From positions 203,941 to 267,940 of the forward strand of contig VSDK01023569.1 in NCBI GenBank assembly GCA_009767595.1: a DNA stretch of 64,000 nt, in the 5' to 3' direction. The stretch is from Symbiodinium kawagutii. Its lineage: Eukaryota; Sar; Dinophyceae; Suessiales; Symbiodiniaceae. The translations under genes and the position numbers were made by a program. This document shows positions 11,201 to 24,584 of this stretch, in pieces; within the stretch, counting starts at the first letter, position 1; each line of letters starts with the position of its first letter. Under the pieces are notes generated by a model. It was not told the origin of the DNA and did not search any database. It saw only the letters and a program-made list of their open reading frames with translations.

Positions 11201-14200
11201 GGCTGTGATTTAGAATCCAACGCAGAAGGAACAATTGAGTGGCTGTGATTTGGAATGATTTTTTGTTGATGGAATGAGTTGAGGTGCTGGTGAATTACTG
11301 TTGTAACACAAATGTTGGAACCACAGATGATTGCTGTGGCGATTTCCTTTTTTGATTTGAAAGATCTTGAGAGATCAGAAACTCTGAGCTCCGTGACCCT
11401 AAGGTATGTTTGGAACCGTTTGGCAAGTTGTCATGGCAATTTCCTTGGCCTTCGTTGCTGTGGTCACCCCTGTGCAGGTGGGGCTGGGAAGGTAGTGGGG
11501 AGATGCTTTAGCAGCACCAGCAGTACTTGGAGACGTGGACGTAGTTGTAGTAAGCAACAAGAAGTTGTAGTAAGTAGTAGTAAGTAGAAGAAAGCACCAG
11601 TAGTAAGCATTAGTAGGTAGCAGCAAGTAGTAGAAAGTAGTAAGCAGTAAGTTGCAAGTAACTAGTAATAAGATGTAACAAGTAGTAGTAAGTAGTAAGT
11701 GGTAGTTAGTAGTAAGCAGTCAAGCAGTAAGTAGAAAATAGTAAGTAGAAGATAATAAGTAGTTAGAAACAAGTAGTGAGCAGCAAGAATTAAGTACTAA
11801 GGAAGTAAGCATCAACTAGTAAGTAATTAGTATCATAGTAGTTAGGTGCCCGTAGTTAGTACTTAAGTAGTTCAGTAGTAAGTAATTACAGTAATTAAGG
11901 CGTTGAATAGAAAGTAGTAGGTAGTAGGTGGTAGGTAGTACGTCCCAGGTAGTGAGTAGCAAGAAATCAGTAGTGAGCAGCAAGAAACAAGTAGCAAGTA
12001 GCAAGTAGCAAGTAGTCAGCAGTTTGTCGGAGCAGTAGTAAGTAGAGTAGGAGCAGGAGGGAGCAGTAAGTAGGAGTAAGGAGGAACTAGGTGGTAGACG
12101 TAGAAGTTGAAGTAGAAGAAGCAGTAGTAGTAGTAGCAGTAGTAGTAGTCGTAGTCGTCGTCGTAGTCGTAGTACTAGGCGGAGTCGTAGTCGCAGTCGT
12201 CGTTGTAGCAGTAGTGGTAGTCGTAGTAGTAGTGGTAGTAGTAGTTGTAGTAGTTGTAGTAGTAGTAGTACTACTAGTTGTTGTAGTGGTAGTAGCAGTA
12301 GTAGTACTAGTAGCAGTAAGACGAAGAGCAAAGAGTAAGAGTAAAATAGGCCCAGTAGTCGTCGTCATAGTAGTTGCACCAAGAACGGAAGTTGTTGTCC
12401 TTGTAATCGCAGTCCTGTTAGCAGTGGTAGGAGGAATGCTACTAGTGCTAATACTATTGCGAGTGTCAGTGGTAGTGGTAATGGTAGTGGTGATGGTGGG
12501 GGTAGTGGCAGTGGTGTTGGTGATAGTCCCAATAGTCCCAGGAACGACAATAACAGCAGTGGTGGAGGTGTTAGTGGCAGTGGTGGTGGTTGTGGGAGTG
12601 GGAGTGGGAGTCGCATTGGGAGTGGCAGTGGTACTCGCAGCAGTAATGGCTGCAGCAGCTCTAGTTGCTGTGCTGCTGTTGCCGGGTTCATCAACTATTT
12701 CTTGCAACCAAGAGAAGGGGTACTACTCTTGTATCAGTATTCTTAGTTGACATGAATAGCCAACAACTACGAGACTGTCGTTGGTTGGTTCTTATACGGT
12801 GTTGCTGTTGTCCCAACTTCCAAAAATAGGTATTGCTACACAACAGGTTACATGGCGAAGAGGCAATGAGCGAGTTGATAACGATAACAATCATGTGGGA
12901 AACTCATTTGGCTCTCCTGGTGAAACTGCCAGCTGGCACATGTCGAGCTTCGCAGCTGGTTGCTCGAAATCTTCAGACTCTGAATTCTGACCATCTCTGA
13001 CCAAATTTGTTTCAAACATTTCGCTAGCTTATTTGCCAGCTCATTGCAGCTATTGCAAGCTATGTTTCAAACATCTCATGGCAGCTGCCAGCTACTCTTG
13101 GGGAATCAATCCTTTGCCTCCTGGGAGTCACCAATTCCCAGGTTGGTTTGTTGCCCTCGGAGTTGGATTTCTTGATGGTACTGAGCCTTTGCCACTTGGC
13201 GCTTCTGTGTTTTTTGGGACTGGGGAAGCATTCGCAAAGCTAAGGGTGAAACCAACATGGCATTGCAATGAGGCATAAGGTGGTGATTACATTTGTGATT
13301 AATTACTAGGGAGACCTCATGTTCATGCGTTGACAGCAGTTTGGGATTCAGGAGGTAGGCATTGCAGTCACCTGAATGCAGATCACCTGTTTCCACTAGA
13401 GTTGTTGGCAGCAGCTATGGCCTCAGCAGTTGCACCCGCTCAGTTGGCGAGAGACCCACAGGTAATTTGGGCAACCGTTTTCGGATGTGGGGACCTACAT
13501 TGATCCAATACATCAATAATCTACCGATGTATTAACGGACAAACTAACGTTTCAGAATTAATTGGAATTTTCTTTTGAATACATATTGGATGATGATTCA
13601 TGATCTACTATTGGTCAATCGAACCATTTGTGAGTAATTTCACAGCCAATGGAGAAATGGTTCAGAATCATTCAGCACACGATAGGATGCTGTTTCTGTT
13701 TCAGACTGGGTACACATTACCGTTGATAAAGTCCGAATCTTTGCCATCCATGGGTTTAGTACTACCAGCTACTTGAAACCATGTCATTAGACAATAGGTA
13801 TAATATCAGGCATATTCGGGTCACATGGATGCTTAATCACCATACCAATTCCAATTTCCTAGAACACCCACACACATAGATAGGAAATGGATTTCCATAG
13901 AAACGAATCACGGCGTTGCCGATAAAGCACCAGCAGTTAGTACAAAATTTGATGGTTTGCCACAGCACCGACCGTGGGAGGTGGTTTCCTGAGGGATTTC
14001 TGGCCCCTTCGTGCCCTGAGCCCTGTAGCATGTGGTAGTAAGGGCGACGATTGAAGATTGCTTGCGCCCTGACATTGAAACAGCAGTTTCCTTCCATCAT
14101 CTTCCGTTTTCCAGCATCAGTAAAAAGGGGAAATCCACATTGAACATGAAGGACGAGGCATTCGGGTTTTGAGCTTTTGCAGCGAATTCGTCGGGAGGTT

Positions 14201-17200
14201 CTTGAAAAAAATCACTGTGATTGGCCCATGATTGTCCAAATTCCTAGCTTGTGTAGAATTTGACTTCGTTGGTGGTATCACATGGGATTATCAGCTAGGA
14301 GCACTACCGAATTCGATGTGATTTTCTGACAAGAGGCAATTAATTGTGGAGATCTTGCAAAGATTGACCACTATAAACCATTCTTAACAACTAGTAATCA
14401 CTATCAACCACTGTAAACCACTACACACTAGTAATCAACCTGATCTTCCTTCATCCTACTGTTACAGCAGGCTTGCTTCACAGACAGTTCCACCATCGGA
14501 TGATGGTGGACCACACTTTGCAGGTTGATCTCACCATGAGCTACCCAAAATGCCCATAGAAAACCCGTTGACCCAAAGCTCTTGCGATAAATGCAGCCAT
14601 TCATTCTTGAGAGGTCGCCTTCAGCCCTGTTGAACTAACCAGATGGCGATAGAGAGGGAGAATTCCTCAAGAAATTTGGGCGGATGACCTTACTGACAAC
14701 TGGCGTAAAGTTGCAAAAGTTGCACTGATTCACGCTGAAACAAATTGCCGCGTCTGTGAGGCATAGATCTATTATTTCTCGTTGACACGATTATGCAATT
14801 CTTTTTCATGTACAAGGCGGCGGCTGCGGCCAATCTTTGCAGCAAGATGCAGCAAGTGTAGGAAATTGATTTGAAGGCATGAAAAGGAGGCACAGGAGGC
14901 AGTAGAGGTCTCAGTGTTCGGTAATTTGGACCCCCCAACCCTCGCCATTGACATGGATTGATGATGATTGATGTGTTTTGGCGTGGTCAGAGCACCTTTG
15001 GTGACATCGCTGGGTGTCGAAAACATTCGAACAGCATCCGCTGGCGGTGTGCAGTTGAACGCTGTTGGTTGACTGGTTCGTGACAGCGCATATTCTCCCT
15101 GGTGTATGTATATTTTTTTATTTAGATATATATATATACATGCAACTATATGTATTCATTCTTTATGTGGTTGTTATTTAAATTTATATGTATATATATA
15201 TATATTTCTGGTGTGTTCCTGATTTGTTTAAGGAAGGTTATTGATTAGGTTACTCTATCGGTATTCTATCGGTGACATGCCAATACAACCACAACCAGTT
15301 CAACCACAAATCCGTTCAGTTCGGGAGCTGCTACTGCGGTTTTGTGTTTTCCATTTGAGATGCTCGATGCGCACACACACATTGCAGGTTCAAGTGCGAT
15401 TGCAAGATATTACAGGCATACAGATACATAATATGCATATTTGTTTCTGTATTTAAATTCATATAATTGTGCGTTTTTTCATGTAAATAAGAAAATGTAT
15501 ATACATATATATATGTATATTTATGTGTATTCACATACAATTTTTTTTTAAAAAAATATATATATATATGTTTGTGCAGATGTAGATGTAGTGTCCAGTG
15601 TGTTGGCACGAAGGTATGCTGCATGGCTAGGATTTCTGGGAATTCTTTTCACCCAGTGCTGTGGGAGTTTCTCAGCCCAGCTTGGGCGTGCATCCCACCT
15701 GTTCATGGAAGAAACTGGGAATGATGGCGTTCGGACAATGGAGATAGCTACATATTCATAGAATTGAATAGACATAGATAGAATGAGTGAGGGATGTGAG
15801 TATCCTGTATATTCATGTGTGCCGTGCGTGGTTGTATTCACATGTATTCTCTCTGTTTTTCCAGGGAAAGAAGTGGCAGTAGCTGAGTGTTGTGAGGGCC
15901 ATGAGTATGGCGTTGTTGTTCGGCATCATTGGCTGCAGGTTTTTCAAATTTCTTGAAGGTCTCAACGGACATCACCGGGGCCGCCAGGTAAAGACCAACC
16001 GTGGTTTGGTCTGGGAGCCGCGGCTTCAAAAGATTGCACGGCACTACCTGACCACTTGGCCACCTGGCACTGCCTGGCATGGTGAAGTTTGGTCGGTGTG
16101 CAGATTGTAATTTCAATGGTTTTGAATGGTTGACTATTAACTAGTTGATATATATATATATGTTATTATTCACTAGTTGATATATAACTATTAACTATTA
16201 ACTATTATTCAATTATTCACTAGTTTTAATCACAGGGAAATGGCTGCTTGTAATGGTCATGAATGGTTGACATCATTACGATTAAGTAATCATGATTAGT
16301 GCTCGGATAGTTGTCGCTCCAGGCATTGTTGATCCCAATTCCCTTGGCACCATTTCACTGTATAGGTGTGCTTGGCTCCAAATTTCCGAGCTGGGAGATA
16401 CAGCTACGGGGTCCCGTGGGCTGCTTGTGAAATCCCGCGCAGTTTGGCAGTTTGGCATTGGTTGAAAACCACTATATTCCAGCAATCTAACGAGGTTGGC
16501 TGCAAAGTTGGAGCCTCAGTACAAGTAAACTATTTGGAACTATGGTTGCCACGCTGACGTTTTTCCCTCAGACTGCTGGAAATCGGGCCCCACCCTTGCT
16601 CAGACTTTCCACTGGGTTGTGCTTGAGTAGTGGCACCCTACAAGGATTCCCCAAGTTGGTTTACCACCAGGCAACTGCCAAGTAGATATGGCTGTGGGTG
16701 CCCCTGGTAACCCTGGTGGCCATTCCAAAAACAACCAGAATGGTCCAACTGTTGGGATGCTCACTTACCCATCTTTATGGGTATATTTGGCATTTATCCA
16801 TCCGCATATGACCGGGTCAATGCTTAACTAATCTACTTGTTGGGTGTGTCGCCCTCCACTCTGCGGCGGAACAAGGAAACACGAGGAAACATGGAAACTA
16901 GATGAAACTCACGGGTGAAACTCGGAACGTGGTCGCTTCTTTCGGTTTTCTGAGGATCAGTAAGTTGATGTACCAACAGTGACGCTTGTTGGGCTGACCC
17001 GTTGATGACGTACCCCGTTGCTGCAACGGCCAGGTTCACCATCGACGTTTTGTCGTTGATTCCCTTTGATCTCTTGAGCTTGGCCTCTGAGACAGAGAGG
17101 CGGGGGCATGGTCACCCAGATCACAAGTAATCCCTTCCCCCTATTACTAAACCCTCCCCCCTCCCCAAATACTAAGCGCCCCAAGGGGCTTTTTATATTA

Positions 17201-20200
17201 GGAGGGGATTTAATATCAGGGGACCCCAATATTAAGTTAAGGACCCTAATGATAAAAACTATTTTGGCGTTTAATGTTTGCCTTATTAAATTCTTAACCT
17301 ATTCAAAATTGCCAAAACCAACTGCATGAAGGGGACCCTGATACTAAATTTAGGACCCTAATGATAAAAATCATTTTGGCGTTTAATGCTTGCCTTATTA
17401 AATTCTTAACCTATTCAAAATTGCCAAAGCCAACTGCACGAAGGGGACCCTGATACTAAATTTAGGACCCTAATGATAAAAACCATTTTGGCGTTTAATG
17501 CTTGCCTTATTAAATTCTTTATTAAAACCTATTCAAGAATTGCAAAAACCAACTGCACAAAGGGGATCCTAATATTAAATTTAGGACCATAATGATAAGA
17601 ACCACTTTGGTGTTTAGGACCCTAATGCTAAACCCCCTGAGGCCAAGAGGTTTTTAATGGGAAAACTATTGGTTGGGGCATATTGTTTTCCTTTTAGTTA
17701 TTAAAAAGGCAATTGACCAAAACCAAAAAAAAAGAAGTGCACCCCCAAGGTGTTTTTATTAGGGGATTAGTAATAGTAGGAAGCTATTAGCTAATAACTA
17801 TAGCTCATTAGTTTGGCATTTAGTTCGGTATTTAGCTTAACTATCACTTATTAGCTGGGTATTCGTTTACCAATCAACAGATAACTTGTTCATAGTGAGT
17901 TGTGCAAGTTGGGCATTTCGTTGGGCATTTCGTTGGGTATCTGTTGGCTAATGGTTCATGACTTAATTCATAACTTCATAACCGGTATCTATTGGACAAT
18001 GGTTCATGACTTAATTCAGCACCAATAGCAAAATCACCCAAGAGGTCAAGATCAACGAAGATCATCATGCGGGTCCTGGTCCTTTGGCTCCAAACCTTCA
18101 TGGGAAGCACATAAAAAATGCGCCGAGAAAGCTATCCCTGTCATTTGTTTCACCTCGAAACTCGTGCTCTTTGTCCTGGTATCACCCTGGATTGGCTCAA
18201 GATCTCGATGCTCCGATCAAGGGAGCGGATTCCAGCATTGTTGAGGTAAAATGGCCAACTTTGAGTATCTATTTGTTTGATTTTGTTTGTTTGTTTGTCT
18301 ATCGATCTATCTATTTAATCTAATCTGATCTGATCTAGTCTACCTATCCAATCCAATGCAATCGAATCTAATCTCGTTTACCTATCTACTTGCTTATCTC
18401 CATGTGCGTGGCATCCATTTGACTGAGTTCCTGCAACCCAACCATGCATCATCGATGATGCCAGGGTGAGCAGCTTGAAAGGCTTGAAGGTTTTACGAGC
18501 TTTAAGGTGCGGGGACAGGAACCTGGAGACTGGTAATCGCAGTGAAGGTTGATGTTTGCTGGAGATCATTTACATATTAAAGTGATATGAAATTATCATT
18601 TATAAAATGGTTCAACACTACTGTATTAGATCATTTAACTATGACATTCCATTTTGTTTGGGATTTCTATGTTATTTGGGATTTCTATGTTGTTTGGGAT
18701 TTCTATGTTGTTTGGGATTTCTATGTTCTTTGGGATTTCTATTTTTGTTTGGGATTGCTGATTTTTTGCGATTTATGCATTTGCGACCCAGGTTTTCAAC
18801 AGGTTTATAGGGTTCTAATTGCGGCTTGTTAACGATCCACTGCTGGGGAGGGGTGGCGGTTGATCAAAATGATCCGTGATTGCAGCCCTAATTTTGGGCC
18901 AGAGATTTTTTTGTTTTGTTGCTTGGAACTACTCCATGGACGCGATTCGCACAAGCGAGTTCATCGTGACCAGCACCAGTAAGTGCAAAGATTGATGGAA
19001 GAAAGCGGCTGCGCAAAAATTTGTCAATGCTGGCAGGCTTTCTTCCATCAATTGATCACAACTAAGGTTCGTGGCTTGTTATAGTTGAGCAATGCTTAGC
19101 CTATGTAGTTCACATTGCTGGCGTAGACCCAAGATCATGACTAACGATCAATTTACTCAAGCACTCAGCCAATCTCAGTCACTGTTTGCACAACATGCTC
19201 CCTGGATGACACCAACAAACGCCCCAACAAGACCCCACATGCTGCGAAGCTTTTGCTGGAAGCAGATGTCAGCGGAGGCTGCTGAAGCTGATCCGAGTCT
19301 TGAAGAGTTCCAGTATCCTGGCTGTATTCCGCTGGCGGATTCCGCTGGACCGGGGACCTGAAGAAAAACCACTTGCGCGGAGTGGGTCCCCGTGCATGCG
19401 CCGATGGAGGTCAAGAACCCGCAAATTTGGCGGAGAGTCATTCGCCATCGCCATCGTCAATCATACTCGTCTTCACCACTGGGATACTGCTGCACTGCCG
19501 CTCCGCTGAGGTCTCATGCACAAAGTGGAGATCTCTGTGTCGATGCCATATCACCACCTGGCTCTTTTCCGTTTCCTGTGACCTGGCGAGCGCCGAAAGG
19601 CCAGCCAGGCATTTTTGGAACCCCCACTTGGCGCATCGCATGGTGCTGGGGGTTGTTATCATTGTCTATTTTTGGGCATTCCATTCTGCTGCCATGGTGT
19701 CACAACAATGGCTCAGCCGGGCTGTGACTACAGCTCGTTTCTCAGTCTCGAACCAGTTTTTTCGTGAAGAGATATTGCTGTCGTTCATTTGGAAAAAGCA
19801 GCATTGTCTTATCAATTTTCCAGATGAAATATCATGACAGGTACAATGAAATTCACATCATCAGGGTGAAATCAAATAGCAGGATCTCCTTGAGCTTGGC
19901 CACTTGGAGCCAGTCCCAGAATTTCACCATCCGCGAAGCTGACGGCGGCCAAGGGCCTTCTTGCTGTTCTATTGCCACTGGTTGTCGTGCATTTGGGCCT
20001 TATGCCTGCAATTGGTGGATGCAAATTTTCCGCAGTGGATCGATGAGATTGAGAGGCAAGGAGGGGGCTACCATGCTGGTTGATTTCCAAGCCATTCGCT
20101 CTTCACGTAGAAAAACACAAGAAGATACCAGAAGAACATGCAGCATCAAGAACCATGCAGCAATGCCTTTTTTGATCTGAGGAGTTATTGATGGTTCATG

Positions 20201-21258
20201 CTCAATTCAGGGAATTAGCAACAACATTGCCAACAAACACCAACTGCTGACATCATAGTCATGACCCTCATTTTATCGTCAAACATTGAATCATTGACAA
20301 ATCAGGTACAGTAATATAATCCCTTGATGAATTGAAGATGTCCGCAATCATAGTGGTGGTCAAGTCAATACTCATTGCTTGTGGGTCATGACGATGGTTG
20401 ATACATGCCAATGGTAGTGAATGATGCTTGGTTGCGGACTCGGCGCTGAGGCACCGACGTCATATATCCAAGGACTAATACATGGCCATGGCTGATGGAT
20501 TCGGTTGCCAAACAAAGGGTTTCCTATTTGGAGATTGGGATGTCTTGTGATTTTCTGTGCGGATCCATGTGTGTTGTTTTAGGCTTTACAATTTGCTCCG
20601 ATCCATGCATCTACGACCAGTATCCTTGGGGTGGTATTCTGTCGTCCTTTGTCGCGCTCCTTCTTTCAGATCACGCGCGTTATCAACTTGTTCCACCCCA
20701 CATGGTGGTTTCTCAAAATAGGGAAGCCCCAAAAATGATTGTGTTTACTATAAATGGTTAATAGTGGATGATTTGGGGGCACCCCTATTTTGAGAACCCC
20801 CCACATGCTTCTGGTAGATTTTCCCACCAAGCTTTTGATTCATGCAGGTCAGATGCACTGTTCGGAACCGTCACACGTGCCTCGGAGCAGACTGTAGTTT
20901 TGTTCTGTTTCTGCACTTCCAAACAACGGCAGGGTGCAAAATCTTCCGCAGGTCTCGTGATGCCTCGTGGTTTTGCAATTGGCCAGCTGGCAAAGGATTG
21001 TTTTGATCTAGCCTTTTTCATGTCAACACTTCCAAACATTTGAATACATTTGAGCCCTAAGTCCTTGACAAGTAAATTGGATTGCACACTTGTCAACGTT
21101 CTATCGGTACCCTGTTCTTCAGATTCCCTAATGTTTCTTTTTAAAAAGGTATTCCATTTTTGGGGCAACCTGGCAGGTTGGAGGAGGAGGGGGAGATTTT
21201 ACAAACAGCAGGCCAAATCCCAGTTGAGTGCCATCAGGGCATTTCTTCCACATACATA

Positions 21259-21290
<32 letters not shown>

Positions 21291-24200
21291 TTATTAATAT
21301 ATTTAAATATATATATATATATTTACATATATATATATATATATACATACATATGTTTCGGGTGAGTTGCTGAGGTGATTCACCGTGGCGCATTTATATT
21401 ACATCCTTCTACTTCTGCAGCTACACGCTCACTTCTGTTGGATATGGGGACATTGGTCCCAAGAACATCCTGGAGCGAGTCGTTTGCACAGGTCTCTTGG
21501 CATCAGGGACCCTGTTGGTCCAACCACTGGACTACCCCTTGAGAACGCGAGTGAAATGGTTTGACTGAGCCCTGATTGGCATGGTTTGGTGAACACTTTT
21601 AGGGGTTTAGCAGTGTTCAATAGTTCAACAGCATTGTCATGCCTGGCGGATTTTCCAAGGGTTTCCTGTGACACCATGCTGCTGCCGCACAGGCATGGTG
21701 CTGACTGCCGGCATTTGCTGGGCATACATTTTGGGACAAGTTTGCGCTATCGTTACAGACATCACGGAGGACTGCGGATGACGAATTTGGTTGGCCAGTG
21801 TCAGATCCATTGGTTTTGGTCAGTGGTTGGCAGGAGCCGACTGAAACAGATGCTTTTGGGCAGGTTGAAAGATGGCCCAAGATGGTGGTTTTGCAAAAAT
21901 GGTATGTTTGACGCTCTTGCATATCGATTCACATTGATGCATATTGATGCAAATATATGCAATTTGTAGGTATGATGCTTCAACCCTTACTGACAAATGT
22001 AATCATCACAATCCAACCATATCCAACCAATTTCACTTTGATTTTCTGCATTATTATTAATGTTGGTTTCTGATTAGTATCTACCTGTTGATTTCATCTA
22101 TTTTCATTACTTTAGGGGGGGTTACACTAATCAGAAACCAACATTAGGCTCAAGCTGTTCCTGACAGTTGACTGAAGACCTTTGTAGCACTGCCTTTGGG
22201 AGGAGAGCATTCGCTGGCGAAAGCAAATGCACCAGCTGAACACAATGACACGGGAGCAGAGATCCATGGCGCTGGTGGATGCGACGGGTGGGGGATGCCC
22301 GGGCTTGGTGAGCCATGGGTCCAAGAGCGTCTTTGATCACTCAGCTGCGGGAGAAGCACGGAGGTCGATCAGAGGCTGCTAAGATGTAAAAAGTAGCTCC
22401 AAACCCCAAGATGTTCAGATTTGGGAAGCTAATACATGTTAGGATTGGTATATATACACACATATATATAGGCTATAGAAATAAAATGTGGTTGATCGGT
22501 GTGATATATGGGTTGATCGCTATAATATGTGGTTGATCGCTGCAGCCAGCAGCACGGGTCCGTTGCCTTTTCCAGCGATGCGCCATTGTCGGCCTTGCGA
22601 ATTTGGTCGGTTCATCCTAAGGACTTCCTCCTCAACTCGGGACACGCTTGCGGAGCTATTTCGTTCAGAACAGGACAAGTAAATTGAGGGATGATGACTA
22701 AACGCCGCCCTGATCGCTGGTCCTCGTTAATGTTAGGTTTCACCATGGTTTATTTATACAATTTATAATGATTTATAGCTTCGTTACGGTCCCGAGTCAT
22801 GATTTCGATGAACCAAGCCCACCAAACCCTATCAAAAGCCGGTGTTTCCCTGTGGGGAGTGCCTTGTTGAGATCTCCCAGATCCCTACTAGTAGCTATTA
22901 TTGCGGGGAGTGTAGCCTACTGAATTGCCGAGCCATCAAGATAGGTACGCTAGGTCCCCTGCACGCCAGACGCAGACATGCTCTTGTATCACTTGTGAAT
23001 GGGTCGTCAGCTTGCTGGAACAAGTTGGTGGTCCACAATGATTTGGTCCTAATCCGAAGAGATGATCATGAAACGTGTGAGGGTCTGGTTGAACTCTGAT
23101 ACAGGTGTCATCATATTGTCATCTATTTGTTTTTTTGGGTTCGAGCAGAACTGCTGTCAGCGAATTGTTCTACCTGAAGTTGCTTGATATTGCCAGATGA
23201 AATTTGCGATGCAGGACCTTGTCCCTCTTCATCACTCAGCAGATGCTGGGCCAAAGCGCATGGGGTGAGAACGCACCCACAGCATCAAAAGTGCCTCTTT
23301 GCCACTGCAGAAACTGCAGGAGCCGTGCTATTAGAATGTGCGATTTTGACGCAGTTGGTGCGTAAATGATGTGATGATACGCGAGGTAGTTCTGCGCCGC
23401 CTGCGCATGGTGATCATGAAGTGTGTTTCCTGGTTGATGGGTACCTGTGACTTATCATGAACAACCCCCTTCCGTTGATTTGACCACTGTCCATAAAGGG
23501 TGGGCGTTGCCACGCATTTGTCCCGAACAAGATAAGGCACTCAATGTTTGATCCTACACACTCGCTAGAGACTCTGGCACTTTTGTCATCCAAAGTTTGG
23601 TTCCGAGGCATCCAAAGGTTTCTGACAAAGAACTGTGATCAGCCAAACAAAAATGAGCAACATACAAATGGTATCAAATGGTCAAACACCGAATGATTCT
23701 TGCCCGGGAGATGATTTCCATGGATTTCCTCACCGAAAACGGTGGCGCTTGGGATGCCCTTCGACCTGAGGAAGCTGTTGGAAGACATGAGCCCACAGCT
23801 CCAAGCAGAAGTTTGCACCGAGTTGTGGCTTGCTGAAATGCTTGGGTCATCGAGGTTGTTGGGCGTTGGGATCCTGATGGAAGATGATGGAACTGCAAAG
23901 AACCGTCCGTGGATGGGAAAAGCGACCCACTGTAAACCCAATGGTTATATGGCTATGGGTCAATATTTACCAACCAATAATGGGGGATAATAACCAACAA
24001 TAATAAGGAAAACAATAGTTAATTGAAGGGGAACCAGGGGTACAGGGTTTTGACCCACTGCCATATACGTGTTTTAATCACAAGCAGGCAATTTCTGTAC
24101 TTTTTTGGTTGAGACATTTTTGGATGCTGCGCGTGGTGATCTTATGTGCTTTTTGTTTTGTATATTGAAATCTGTTTATACATAGATAGATAGATAAGTG

Positions 24201-24404
24201 AATAGATAGATAGATAGATACAAAAATGAGTAAATAGATTTATTGTTTATTTCATTTATTTTTATTACATACACACATACATACATACATACATACAAAC
24301 ATGCATACATACATACATACATATACATACATACATATACAAACATACATATACATAACATACACACATACATATACATACATACATATACATACACACA
24401 TACA

Positions 24405-24436
<32 letters not shown>

Positions 24437-24460
24437 CATACACACATACATATACATACA

Positions 24461-24492
<32 letters not shown>

Positions 24493-24506
24493 CATGCATA
24501 CATACA

Positions 24507-24538
<32 letters not shown>

Positions 24539-24552
24539 CATGCATACATACA

Positions 24553-24584
<32 letters not shown>

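Noticed and set aside
12091..12750. 219-codon poly-Val ORF, and the 206-codon poly-Thr ORF on the other strand
   Set aside because: Trinucleotide AGT/GTA repeat; no coding signal.
18187..18197. TTGGCTCAAG, identical to the end of the dinoflagellate spliced leader
   Set aside because: Only about 10 bases match, no upstream leader sequence is present, and the site has no retrocopied gene after it. Chance is likely.
22831..23097. + ORF with several Cys (GECLVEISQ... CGECSLLNC), considered as a zinc-binding exon
   Set aside because: No matched splice sites; the Cys spacing fits no finger I know, and the rest of the frame is not protein-like.
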